Positions 47,529 to 59,337 of a DNA stretch of 64,000 nt are shown piece by piece (within the stretch, counting starts at the first letter, position 1; every line of letters begins with the position of its first letter). Position numbers and translations under genes: made by a program. Source of the DNA: Dryas octopetala (taxonomy: Eukaryota; Streptophyta; Magnoliopsida; Rosales; Rosaceae). Under the pieces are notes generated by a model. The model saw only the letters and a list, made by a program, of their open reading frames with translations. It ran no database searches and had not been told where the DNA came from. The stretch covers positions 25,929,322 through 25,993,321 of the forward strand of contig OY992835.1 in NCBI GenBank assembly GCA_963921425.1, written 5' to 3'.

Positions 47529-47884
47529 GGGCCGTTTGGTTCAAGTTTTGGAGGTCTGAGAATGAGAAATCAATTTCATTCCCATGTTTGATAAGTATAT
47601 GGAAGAGAAATCAATTTCTAGCCCAATGGAAAATAAAACCCTTGCTTCAGCTTGAGTTTTGTTTTCTCCCTCTTGGGATAATTTATTGCTTCTTTTTGGA
47701 CAAAACTAACCTTGCTATTATTTCAAAATAAATAATAAATGAGGGGTATAATTGAAAAAAATGACACCTTTTATTTCCAATTTCTAGTTTACTTTCACAA
47801 ACTTACCAAACAAAAAAAAAATTCACATTCTCTTCCCCCTTGAAAAATGCAAAGGAATTGATTCCGTAAACCAAACGGACCTAA
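47529..47884. mobile_element. Tourist-like MITE, duplicated copy of 31847-32201
   Basis: GGGCCGTTTGGTTC ... CCAAACGGACC with the same interior. Confidence 0.75.
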
Positions 47885-48245
47885 AATAGTTAGCTATCTA
47901 GTAATGCATTCCAAATATTCAATCCGTTCAAAATGGACATGTTGACCTTGCTAGAGAGAGAGAGAGGAACAGATCAAGGATGGTTAGAAAGCCACATCAT
48001 ATGGTACCACAAATGTAGTATAATGACCATGTCCCTTGCGGCGCGCTGCTACTCATATATTCAACAAATGACTAATGAATACAACGTGGTTTGCAGTCCC
48101 ATCAATAGACATATATTATAAGTATTTAAGTTGAACCCAGAAGCAGAAAAGAAGCACATTCACAACATATCCACATTCAAATGCTTTGAATTGAGTTGCA
48201 TGCAATATCACAGCTAGCTAGATTCTCCAAAATTAATGTGCTCTA

Positions 48246-50330
48246 ATGCTCCAAATTTTAGATTACTACTTCCCTCTTTTCACTTCTCTCTTCCTTGTCC
48301 TGATTATTTTCTGGAAGAGATCCAGATCCAGATCAAAATTAGGCAGTGGCCCAATCCACAAGTCTCCCCCAGGGCCATGGAAGCTGCCTATCATAGGGAA
48401 CTTGCATCAGTTGGCTGCAGCTGGTGCTGCACTACCACATCATTTATTGAGTGACTGGGCCAAGAAATATGGACCCATTATGCATCTGCAACTGGGTGAG
48501 ATGGAGGCTATAATAATTTCATCCAGCAAAGCAGCCCAAGAGGTGTTAAAGACTCATGAGCTTGCTTTTGCTCAGAGGCCTATGGTTTTGGCAGCAGAAG
48601 TTATGTCCTTTGGCCAAGGAAGCATTGTCTTAGCTCCTTATGGAGATTTATGGAGAGAGCTGCGCAAGATTTGTGTTTTCGAACTCCTGACTAACAAACG
48701 TGTGCAGTCATTTCGATCCATAAGAGAAGAAGAAATATGGAATCTTGTAGAATCCATTAAATATTCCTCATCAACCCAATTATCCCAACCCATAAATATA
48801 AGTGAGAAGATTTTCAGCCTGACAAATGGGATAGTAGCAAGAGCAGCATTTGGCAAAAAGTGCAAAGACGAAAAAGAGTTCATTTCACTGCTAACGGAAT
48901 CACTCAAGCACGCTGCAGGCTTTGCCATACCTGATATGTTTCCTGCACTCGGATTTCTTGGTTACGTTACTGGGTCCATACCTGCAATGAAAAAGATACA
49001 GAACAAGCTCGGAAACATTCTTGACAGTATCATCAACGACCATAAGATGAAAACATCATCATCATCATCAAATTTTGACTTCTCCACTGGCAGTCATGAC
49101 AAACCTGGTGCTGCTGATCATGGTCAGGAGGAGGAAGATTTTGTTGATGTACTTCTAAAATTCCAGGAATCCAATAAGCTGGAATTCAATTTCAAAACCA
49201 ATCAGATCAAAGATGTCATTATGGTACGTACGTCATATGATCAACTTTACTTGCAGCTAGCCATAGATCGATATATCTGCATCACTTTGATTATGACTCA
49301 CATGTATATATATATATATATTAATGAATCAAACCTATAGACTATAGTAATGTTAACTAGACTGCATGAATTATTTGGGTAACACATTTTAACAAAAAGT
49401 CTCCACCTAAACCACCTACTCAATGTTTCGAAATCTCAGTTTAACAATATAACATGTTAGGCTAGGCTGTTTTAATAAGAAATCTGAATATTTTTTTATT
49501 TTTTTGTGCACGTAAATTTATGTTATTTAGCATTTAATATTTTTCTAAAATAAATTCTAAAACACACACATTTTACCGTTAAACTTTTGGTTTTGGAAAC
49601 AAGTACAAGATCCCCTCTAAATAGTATTAGAGAACCTAGTTTATTTCTCTAACAAGTAACAACCACCTATTATACATTGAGATTTGAGATAGGCATTTTT
49701 TTTTTCTTGGTTCATCAGGACATCTTCTCTGCAGGCAGTGAGACTTCAGCTACTACCATAGATTGGGCAATGTCGGAGCTGATGAGAAACCCAAGAGTAA
49801 TGAAGAGGGCCCAAGCTGAGGTGCGACAAGTCCTTGAAGGAAAGGAAAAAATTGAGGAAAAAGATGTGGAAAAAATGGATTACTTGAAAGCAGTTGTGAA
49901 AGAAACTCTGCGATTGCACCCTCCAGGCCCCTTAATTCCAAGAGAAGCAAGGGAAAGATGTGAAATCGGTGGATATGAGTTACCAGCTAAAATAAAGATA
50001 ATTATCAATGACTGGGCAATAGGAAGAGATCCAGAGCATTGGGTTGATCCAGAGTCGTTTAAGCCAGAGAGGTTCGTTGGTTCTTCCATTGACTTCAAAG
50101 GGTTCAACTTTGAGTTCCTTCCATTTGGGGCTGGTAGAAGAATATGTCCGGGCATAACATTTGCTACTGCAGTGATAGAACTTGCTCTTTCTCAATTGCT
50201 CTACCATTTTGATTGGGAACTGCCAAATGGGATCAAACCAGATGAATTTGACACAGCAGAGACTTTTGGACTAACGTCTAGGAGGAAGAATGATTTGTAT
50301 GTGATTGCCACCCCTCGTTTAGGCCTTTGA
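48246..50330 (+). CDS. CYP71D-like: Cytochrome P450, CYP71D-like, copy 5 (damaged start, mosaic exon 1)
   Basis: Exons 48246-49223 and 49719-50330 join in phase 0. The other copies start ATGGCTCTAATGCTC; here an extra T gives ATGTGCTCTAATGCTC, so the usual ATG (48236) is out of frame and the first in-frame start is the next Met (48246). The result is 529 residues beginning MLQILDYYF, with the membrane anchor almost unchanged. Translation would need leaky scanning past the upstream ATG, so expression is probably reduced. Exon 2 encodes the same protein as copy 3. In exon 1, about 48423-48830 follows copy 2 (LLSDWAKK, GSIVLAPYGDLW, LLTNKRV) and the rest follows copy 3, marking gene conversion. 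All P450 motifs are present. Confidence 0.9.
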
Positions 50331-50414
50331 GATGTACCAATTATCATTACCACACAAAAACAAAAATAAGTGAAGATTTGATAAATGTCCAAAAATTACC
50401 AGATAAAGTGGTAG

Positions 50415-50626
50415 ATTGGGATATGTATCGGTGATGCAACGTAGTTTGCTTTTGAGATTGATATGTTGTTTAGGATCTATATGTACCTGTTGTTTGGTGT
50501 AGTAAGTACTCATGGAATTTAGTCATGGTGTAACTTTGTTTTTCTTTCACCCCCTCCACCTTCATTTTATTTTCCTCTCCTTATTCATGGAGGAGTTAAC
50601 AGGTCAGTGAGCTGCTCAAGTTTTGC
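50415..50626 (+). repeat. Transplanted 3' UTR fragment downstream of P450 copy 5
   Basis: Duplicate of 34739-34950, same junctions. Confidence 0.85.
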
Positions 50627-51130
50627 ACAATAAATGTCCAAAAATTACCAGATAAAGTGGTAGGTGACACAATAAATATCTCCACACAGAAATAGTTACT
50701 ACATTCCTCATTTTATGAACAATGCCGGCATATGATATATTGATTTAGTGAGGAACAAAGTTCTTACTTCTTACAAACAAACAAGTTAATTTAGTTGGTT
50801 TAAACGACATATGATCATCAGGTGCCTACAAATGCAATAGGGGACCTAATATTTTAGAATTAAAAAAAAAAAAAAAAAAAAGAAAGGAAGAAAACTTGTG
50901 CAGCAAACATATATAAAAACACAAGCTATAATATTCAAAGAAAAGAGGTGTAATTGGCCAAAAAAAAAAAAAGAGGTGCAATCTGGACAATGAGTTCTGA
51001 CTGCACATATGTTGCCTATACCATTTTTTTTTTTCAAAACCGATCTCTATACCATTTTACATATCTATTACATTTTCCATTGTGATATCAGTTTTACCCA
51101 TTTCAACTTATCTATAGTAATTGTAATAAC
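50627..51130. repeat. Single P450-upstream module and start of the unrelated insert, duplicated copy
   Basis: Matches 34951-35455 nearly base for base up to the MITE at 51131. Confidence 0.75.
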
Positions 51131-51331
51131 AGTAGTGCTAGATATACCACATTTTTATACCATAATTTTATACCACCTTATGTGGCAACTTACATGGCAT
51201 TCATACATTGGATACTAAAAAATAAAAATAAAAACCCAAAATAAAAAAGAAAAACTCTGTCCAATAAAGTAATGACACGTGAGATGGTATAAGAATGTGG
51301 TATAAGAAATGTGGTAAGTATAGCATTATTC
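51131..51331. mobile_element. Mutator-type MITE present only in the second duplicated unit
   Basis: 201 bp with inverted ends (ATATACCACATTTTTATACC against GGTATAAGAAATGTGGTAAG), flanked by TTGTAATAAC at 51121-51130 and 51332-51341. The sister unit reads TTGTAATAACTATGTC without interruption at about 35446, so the insertion came after the duplication. Confidence 0.92.
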
Positions 51332-51341
51332 TTGTAATAAC

Positions 51342-52304
51342 TATGTCTTAACTGTTAAGTTGATTTTGAAAAAATAACCTCTCACTCAAAACACGCTGGT
51401 CACTGTTCAACTTAATTTTTTTTTTTTTTTGGGGTCATTTTCTTACTCACACTCACGTCTCACCCCACTTCACTCTTTCTTCAAAACCACCGTAGGAGTG
51501 GTCTTCTCATATCCAGAAAGAGATCGAGGGCTACAGCACCGCCGTTCGTCATCGTCACCGGAATGGGCTTCGTTGAGCCAAGGTCAAGAGCCTCGTCTCT
51601 CTGTCTCGGAGGTCGGTCGGAGCTGGGCGATTGCCTGTTCCCGGAGGTCGGACGACATCCTCTCGAGGCATAAGCTTGGATCTCAGCCAAACGCGGGTCG
51701 CACGAAGATCTAGGGTTTGTTTTGAGAATCAATCTCACTAAAATTTCCCTGTAGCTCCTTATTTAGCAATCGATTCTATTGTTGAATATTGGAACCCTAA
51801 TTGCAGAAATGGCTACGGCACAGCATTGATTGGCTCCTCGCCCTTCTGACAGAAAATTGGTACTTTTTTTTTTTTGGTTTATTTTCTGGGATTGTCTTTT
51901 TATTTTGTTTTTGGGTTTGTGTTGGTGGTGACTGGTGAATTTGTGTTAGTGTATAGGAAGTTATCCCTGTCTTTTCGGTCTTCCTTATACTTCCTTATAA
52001 TTATGATGTTCCAGTCAAATGAAGCGTAGGCATCCATCTGCCAACTTGCACACTTGATTATTGAGTTAGTCCTTGTTCTCTTCTAATGCTGTTAATTTTC
52101 TGATTGGGGTCTAGGCCTTGGCCTTGCTTAATTTGTATTCTCTGTAGTGTTTGGGCTTTGGGTCCGTTTGCCTGTAACTTCTCTTTATGGCCTGGTGTTG
52201 TGGCCTTGGTCTTTTTCCTTTTTGCTCCGTTGACTCTTTCAAATGCGTCTGCAGGGGCCATTAGCATGGGCATCGATTGTTGGGCGTTTTAGTTTGGTTT
52301 TTAG
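51342..52304. other. Unrelated insert, duplicated copy of the 35345-36418 block
   Basis: Essentially identical to 35456-36418. Same UTR-like and short coding-like text, no independent gene. Confidence 0.6.
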
Positions 52305-52734
52305 TTATCTTGACAAATTGAGAATCACAGTAAAGTTGTTTGTATCATTTTTGTATTTAACCCAAAAAAACATTCTTCCTTGGCTGAGTAGTTTATTGCC
52401 CACTTGTAAAAATAGACAGCTATCTGGTAATGCATTCCAAATATTCAATACGTTCTTAATGCTGATACGCAAACAAATAGAAAAATGGACATGCTGACCT
52501 TGCTGCTAGCTGCTCATATATTCAACAAATGACTAATGAATAAAACGTGGTCTGCAGTCCCATGAATCGACATATATTATAAATGAATTCCCACGCGGTT
52601 TTATTTTATCATTCCAAAACAAGTATTTAAGTTGAACCCAGAAGCAGAAGAAGCACATTCACAACATATCCATATTCAAAGGCTTTGAATTGAGTTGCAT
52701 GCAATATCACAGCTAGCTAGATTCTCCAAAATTA
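52305..52734. promoter_or_regulatory. Upstream region of P450 copy 6
   Basis: Same as 36419-36848: MITE remnant, then the shared proximal sequence with TATTTAAGTTGAACCCAGAA about 110 bp before the start. Confidence 0.5.
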
Positions 52735-54757
52735 ATGGCTCTATTGCTCCAAATTTCAGAGTACTACTTTCCTCTGTTCACTTCTCTCCTCCTTGTCCTG
52801 GTTATTTTCTGGAAGAGATCCAGATCCAGATCAAACTTAGGCAGTGGCCCAATCCACAAGTCTCCCCCAGGGCCATGGAAGCTGCCTATCATAGGGAACT
52901 TGCATCAGTTGGCTGCAGCTGGTGCTGCACTACCACATCATTTATTGAGAGACTTGGCCAAGAAATATGGACCCATTATGCATCTGCAACTGGGTGAGAT
53001 GGAGACTATTATAATTTCATCCAGCAAAGTAGCCCAAGAGGTGTTAAAGACTCATGAGCTTGCTTTTGCTCAGAGGCCTATGGTTTTGGCAGTAGAAGTT
53101 ATGTCCTTTGGCGAAGGAAGCATTGTCTTCGCTCCTTACGGAGATTTCTGGAGGGAGCTGCGCAAGATTTGCGTTTTCGAACTCCTGAGTGCTAAACGTG
53201 TGCAGTCATTTCGATCCATAAGAGAAGAAGAAATATGGAATCTTGTAGAATCCATCAAATATTCCTCATCAACCCAATTATCCCAATCCATAAATATAAG
53301 TGAGAAGATTTTCAGCCTGACAAATGGGATAGTAGCAAGAGCAGCATTTGGCAAAAAGTGCAAAGACGAAAAAGAGTTCTCTTCACTGCTTGAGGAAGCA
53401 ATCAAACTCGCTGGAGGCTTTGCCATACCTGATGTGTTTCCTTCACTCAGATTTCTTGGTTACGTTACTGGGTCCATACCTGCAATGAAAAAGATACAAA
53501 ACAAGCTCGGAAACATTCTGGACAGTATCATCAACGACCATAAGATGAAAACATCATCATCATCAAATTTTGACTTCACCACTGGCAGTCATGACAAACC
53601 TGGTGCTGCTGATCATGGTCAGGAGGAGGAAGATTTTGTTGATGTACTTCTAAAATTCCAGGAATCCAATAAGCTGGAATTCAATTTCAAAACCAATCAG
53701 ATCAAAGATGTCATTATGGTACGTACGTCATATGATCGACTTTACTTGTAGCTATCCATAGATCGATATATCTGCATCACTTTGATTATGACTCACATGT
53801 ATATATATTAATGAATCAAACCTATAGACTATAGCAATGTTAACTAGACTGAATTATTTGGGTAACACATTTTAACAAAAAGTCTCCACCTAATTAATCA
53901 ATGTTTTGAAGTCTTAGTTTAAAAATATAACATATCATGATGTCTTACCAACGAGTACGTCTGAATATTCTATTAATCTTTTTTGTGCACATAAATCTAT
54001 GTTATTTAGGCTTTCATTTAATATTTTTCTAAAATAAATCTAAATAGATTATTAGAGAGCCTATCTTATTTAGTTATTTCTCTAATAACCACCTATTATA
54101 CCTTGAGATTTGTGATTGGCATTTTTTTTTTTGGTTCAACAGGACATCTTCTCTGCAGGCAGTGAGACTTCAGCTACTACCATAGATTGGGCAATGTCGG
54201 AGCTGATGAGAAACCCGAGAGTAATGAAGAGGGCCCAAGCTGAGGTGCGACAAGTCCTTGAAGGAAAGGAAAAAATTGAGGAAAAAGATGTGGAAAAAAT
54301 GGATTTCTTGAAAGCAGTTGTGAAAGAAACTCTGAGATTGCACCCTCCAACCCCCTTCATTCCAAGAGAAGCAAGGGAAAGATGCAAAATCGGTGGATTT
54401 GAGTTACCAGCTAAAATAAAGATAATTATCAATGACTGGGCAATAGGAAGAGATCCAGAGCATTGGGTTGATCCAGAGTCGTTTAAGCCAGAGAGGTTCG
54501 TTGGTTCTTCCATTGACTTCAAAGGGTTCAACTTTGAGTTCCTTCCATTTGGGGCTGGTAGAAGAATATGTCCGGGCATAACATTCGGTATTGCAATTGT
54601 AGAACTTGCTCTTTCTCAATTGCTCTACCATTTTGATTGGGAACTGCCAAATGGGATCAAACCAGATGAACTTGACATCAAGTCAGAGACTTTTGGAATA
54701 ACGTGTAGGAGGAAGAATGATTTGTATGTGATTGCCACCCCTCGTTTAGGCCTTTGA
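52735..54757 (+). CDS. CYP71D-like: Cytochrome P450, CYP71D-like, copy 6 (intact)
   Basis: Exons 52735-53718 and 54143-54757 join in phase 0 to 532 residues. Exon 1 is the complete partner of truncated copy 4. Hallmarks present: anchor, PPGP hinge, WRELR, I-helix AGSETSATT, ETLR, PERF, PFGAGRRICPG. The serine run is one codon shorter than in copies 1, 2, 3 and 5. The acceptor is CAACAG where the others have CATCAG. Differences near the K-helix (DFLKAV, HPPTPF) and in CKIGGFELP set it apart. As the last complete member, it has no transplanted UTR piece downstream. Confidence 0.95.
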
Positions 54758-55594
54758 GATGTACCAATTATCATTACCTCACAAAAACAAAATAAGTGAA
54801 AGATTTGATAAATGTCCAAAAATTACCAGATAAAGTGGTAGGTGAAACAATAAATATCTCCACACAGAAAAAATTACTACATTCCTCATTTTATGAACAA
54901 TGCCAGCATATGATATATTGATTTAGTGTGGAACAAAGTTCTTACTTCTTACAAACAAACAAGTACGTTTAGTTGGTGTAAACGAAAAATGATCATCAGG
55001 TGCCTACAAATGCAATAAGGGACCTAAGATTTTAGAATTCAAAAAAGAGAGAAAGGAAGAAAACTTGTGCAGCAAACATATATATATATATACAAGCTAT
55101 AATATTCAAAGAAACCATATATTGCCTACTCGTAAGTCGTAACTCATTGTCTACTGTGCTTACCAACTCCAAGAAAAAAAATTAAAAAACTCTTTGACAT
55201 AATAGTCAGCATTCTGGTAATATATTCCAAATATTCAATCTGCTCTTAATGCGCGCTGATACGCTAACAAATATAAAAATGAGGAGGCTACCTTGGTGTT
55301 GAATAAATGCTGCTCATGTATTAAACAATGAGTCAATGACTAATGAATACGCTGACAAATATAAAAATGAACACGCTAACCTCGCTGCTGAATAAATGCT
55401 GCTCATAAGTCATATATTAAACTAAACAACGACTAATGAATACTGTAAGTCTGTAAGTAGTACTTGGTAGTTTTATTTATCATTCCAAAACAAGTATTTA
55501 AGTTGAACGTACTCAGAAGCAGAAGAAGCACATTCCCAATATAATGCCAGCTTCGCATAGGCAGTAAAAATAAATGGCATCAGACCAATGCATT
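54758..55594. other. P450 copy 6 3' flank and another single upstream module
   Basis: 54950-55160 is the module again. 55259-55420 has a roughly 90 bp tandem duplication (words CGCTAACAAATATAAAAATG and AATAAATGCTGCTCAT appear twice). 55490-55545 resembles the shared P450 proximal block (AAGTATTTAAGTTGAACG), so a seventh P450 once started here. Confidence 0.65.
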
Positions 55595-55775
55595 GAAGCA
55601 TCCGACTTGTTCTCTGTTTTGCAAGTTCTAAGCTCCTTGGTCTTACTCTCCTTATGTCTCCAAAGGAGCGAAGACAATGCTTTGATCGGCCAAAGGACAA
55701 CTTCTACGCCAGAACCATAGGCCTCTGAGCCAAAGCAAGCTCATGGGTCTTTTAACACCTTTTGGGCCTGCCTTG
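55595..55775 (-). pseudogene. P450 exon 1 fragment, inverted
   Basis: The reverse complement holds ACCCATGAGCTTGCTTTGGC, CAGAGGCCTATGG and AAGCATTGTCTTCGCTCC, matching exon 1 from THELAFAQRP to SIVFAPYG, with many changes and stops. It lies head to head with the next fragment. Confidence 0.8.
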
Positions 55776-56030
55776 TTGGACGAAAGTACTATGGAGCTTG
55801 CTTTCGCTCATCCAAAAAAGCAGCCCAAGAAGTGTTAAAGATCCGTGAATCCATCTTTCGCTTAGAGCATTTGATTTTGGCAGCAGAAGTTATGTGCTTT
55901 GGCCAATCAAGCATTGTCTTCGCTCTTAAGTGCTAAACATGTGCACATTTCGATCCATAAGTGAATAAGAGGTATGGAATCTTATTCCTCTAAATTCATC
56001 ATCATCATCCGTGATATCCCAATCCATAAA
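55776..56030 (+). pseudogene. P450 exon 1 fragment, forward
   Basis: Holds AGCAGCCCAAGAAGTGTTAAAG, TTTTGGCAGCAGAAGTTATG, AAGCATTGTCTTCGCTC and TCCATAAG, matching AAQEVLK to FRSIREEEIW with internal deletions and stops. It overlaps in content with the inverted fragment beside it. Confidence 0.8.
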
Positions 56031-56239
56031 TTTTGGTTTTTGGTACTGTTTTATTAGTTGCCTATACTTCTAAATTTGTTTTACTAACTATATTGACTAT
56101 TGTAATTGTTGGGTAACGCAGCCGTGTTATTATTGTCCCCTGCACCCAAGTTCATTGACTATTTTGTTCTTGATAAATTTTTCAAGTGCTCGCCACACGG
56201 ATAAGTTTGATAAAATAATAAACCGACATGAATGAAGCA

Positions 56240-56799
56240 ATGGACTAAAGTGGAATACTACAAAAAGTTTAAGGACAATAAAATTTAAAAAACGACTTTA
56301 TTAATCATGAGAAAAACTAACCTATAAAAGAGACATGAGCTGACTTGACATTTTAAAAAATAGATTATGTTTTGAGATTAGATAAATTGTTATGTATTGA
56401 AGTATAAAAATATAAGTGTTATAATGCTGTTAAATTGGAATACTTAATGGACTAAAGTGGAATACTGCAAAAAGTTTAAAGACAATAAAATTTAAAAAAC
56501 GAATTTATTAATCATGAGAAAAATTGACCTATAAATGAGATATGAGCTAACTTGACATTTTAAAAAATAGATTATGTTTTGAGATTAGATAAATTGTTAT
56601 GTGTTGAAGTATAAAAGCATAAGTGTTATAATGCTGTTGAATTGGAATACTTTAAAAAATAGATTATGTTTTGAAATTAGATAAATTATTATATAATGAA
56701 TTGTTATGTGTTGAAGTATAAAAGCATAAGTGTTATAATACTGTTGAATTGGAATACTTTAAAAAATAGATTATGTTTTGAAATTAGATAAATTATTTA
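56240..56799. repeat. AT-rich tandem repeats of about 210 and 110 bp
   Basis: ATGGACTAAAGTGGAATACT starts units at about 56242 and 56449; a shorter sub-unit with TTTAAAAAATAGATTATGTT repeats again at about 56650 and 56757. No coding signal. Confidence 0.85.
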
Positions 56800-59337
56800 G
56801 TGCCTAATTTTAAACCCCCTAACTACATACAAAATTTGCCTAAACCCCCACCCATTTAAAAATTCTTTTAAAACCCCCTAATATTTACAATTCCCTTTTT
56901 AACCCCTACAACATAATGCCAAATTGACCTTAACATACGCGCACCAAGACCCACCTTACTCAGCCCATCTGACACACGCGCGAGCCTAACTGATGCAGCC
57001 CACCCACCCACTATTTTAATTCAGTAAAAAGTAAATATTTGGCTTCAAAGGGGATTCGAACCCAAGACACAAAGGTTTCAAGAGATTACCCAAACACCTT
57101 ACCACCTGGACCGAAGACTTTGATGTGCCAAGATAGGTATTTAATGATATTTATACACATTTTAAAAGATAAGAAATCTTTCTTATTTCTATTTTAATTT
57201 TAAAAATTGTGTGATTATTTTTTTATTGCTAATTTAGTGTAATTTTTTTTGTTTCAAATTTAGTTTAATTAATTTTTTATTGCAAATTTAATGTAACTAT
57301 TTTTTATTGCAAATTAGTGTAATTAATTTTTTATTGAAAATTAGTGTAACTATTTTTTGCTCGTGCTTGACTTGGGTTTGAGTCACCTTTAATTGTGTGC
57401 AAATTATTATAATTTTTTTCACATATAAAGGCATGTTATATAGTAGTGTGATCGATTCAGTTTCAGTGTGAGATTCAGTTTCAGTATTATCGATTTCGTT
57501 TCAGTGTGAGATTCAGTTTCAGTGTGATCGATTCAGTTTCAGTGTCATCAATTCAATCTCAGTGTGACCAATTCAGTTTCAGTGTGATCAATTCAGTTTT
57601 AGTGTCATCAATTCAATCTCAATATGACCGATTCAGTTTCAGTATGATCGATTCATTTTCAGTGTGAGCGATTCAGTTTCAGTGTGATCGATTCAGTTTC
57701 AGTGTCATCAATTCAATCTCAGTGTGACCAATTCAGTTTCAGTGTGATCGATTCAGTTTGAGTGTCATCAATTCAATCTCAATATGACCGATTCAGTTTC
57801 AGTGTGATCGATTCATTTTTCAGTGTGAGCGATTCAGTTTCAGTGTGAGATTCAGTTTCAGTGTGATCGATTCAGTCTCAGTATGATCGATTTAGTTTCA
57901 GTATGATCGATTCATTTTCAGTGTGAGCGATTCAGTTTCAGTGTGATCGATTCAGTTTCAGTGTCATCAATTCAATCTCAGTGTGACCAATTCAGTTTCA
58001 GTGTGATCGATTCAGTTTGAGTGTCATCAATTCAATCTCAATATGACCGATTCAGTTTCAGTGTGATCGATTCATTTTTCAGTGTGAGCGATTCAGTTTC
58101 AGTGTGAGATTCAGTTTCAGTGTGATCGATTCAGTCTCAGTATGATCGATTTAGTTTCAGTGTGATTGATTCAATCTCAGTGTGATTGATTCAATCTCAG
58201 TGTGATCGATTCAATCTCAATGTGATCGATTCCGTTTCACTGTGATCAATTCAATGTCAGTGTGGTCGATTCAGTTTCAGTGTGATTGAATCAATCTCAG
58301 TGTGATTGAATCAATCTTAGTGTGATCGAATCAATCTCAGTGTGATCGATTCCGTTTCAGTGTGAGATTCAGTTTCAGTGTGATCGATTCAGTTTTAGTG
58401 TCATCAATTCAATCTCAGTGCGACCGATTCAGTTTCAGTGTGATCGATTCAGTCTTAGTATAATCGATTCAGTTTCAGTACGTGTGATTGATTCAATCTC
58501 AGTGTGATCGATTCAATTTCAGTGTGATCGATTCAATCTCAATGTGATCAATTCCATTTCAATGTGATCAATTCAATGTCAGTGTGGTCGATTCAGTTTC
58601 AGTGTGATTGATTCAATCTCAGTGTGATCGATTCCGTTTCAGTGTTAGATTCAGTTTTAATGTGATTGATTCAGTTTCATTGTGATCAATCTAATTTCAT
58701 TATTATTGATTATGATATGTGTGAAATTGAAATTGGGAAAGTGAAAATGTTGAAATTTTAAAAATCGTAATTGTTTTGTAACAAGCTTGTATATTGTATG
58801 TTCGGCCTTTTCGTTTTTTTTTTTTTTTCTGAATTTTAGTTTTAGGTTTTATTAGGCTTATGGGATTTAATTGCATGTTATTGTTTAGTAATTGTGTACA
58901 ATCTCTATTATAAATATATGATAGTATATAGACTTTTTTTATTGTAATTATTTAATATTTGTTAAACTCTATAAATTAAACTAATCCATTTATTTTTACA
59001 ACTTATTGTGTAGTTGGGTTGGTTGGGAGTTGTATGTTTATTCCACTTGTCTTGTGTTCTATTCTCCATAGCTGCTTTATTTTCTTTAATTAATTTTTAC
59101 TGTAACATAGGCTATGTAGCATGTGGGCCAGGATGGAGAAGTAACGCATGAGCTAGTGAGCAGCGCGTAGACCAAGGCACGCATGGGCAACTAAGATTAA
59201 ACAGCATAATATTGTTTTCATATTGATCAGAGATTTAGGGGGTGGCAACTAAGATTACACCCCAACTAAGGGGGTTTCAATAAATTCTAAAAACACTGGA
59301 GGTTTTGAAATAACTCTACTACTAATTGGAGGTTATT
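56800..59337. mobile_element. Probable non-autonomous transposon (about 2.5 kb) carrying a minisatellite
   Basis: Flanked by AATTATTTA at 56791-56799 and 59338-59346, a 9 bp direct repeat as Mutator-like elements make. The ends share a style (AAACCCCCTAA at the left, GGGGGTTT and GGAGGTTT on the opposite strand at the right) but no long inverted repeat. A tRNA-like relic (GGGGATTCGAACCCAAGACA, about 57052) lies inside. No transposase. In AT-rich DNA the 9 bp match could be chance. Confidence 0.4.
57446..58690. repeat. Minisatellite, approximately 20 bp unit, about 1.25 kb
   Basis: Unit TTCAGTTTCAGTGTGATCGA with variants (CATCAA, AATCTC, GACCAA) repeated some 60 times. A higher-order repeat of about 250 bp is visible: 57650-57900 and 57908-58160 run nearly the same order of variants. 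Confidence 0.95.

Larger units (their letters stand above)
37843..53700. repeat. Tandem segmental duplication, unit B with later insertions
   Basis: Equals unit A plus a 6.9 kb Copia element (37879-44819) and a 201 bp MITE (51131-51331), minus one array unit. These differences account for the offsets of about 15.68 kb and 15.89 kb between matching points before and after the MITE. Confidence 0.92.

Noticed and set aside
57040-57115. tRNA-like sequence with GGTTCGAATCCCC on the minus strand
   Set aside because: Box B is good but no acceptor stem or anticodon arm folds well; treated as a relic inside the probable transposon.
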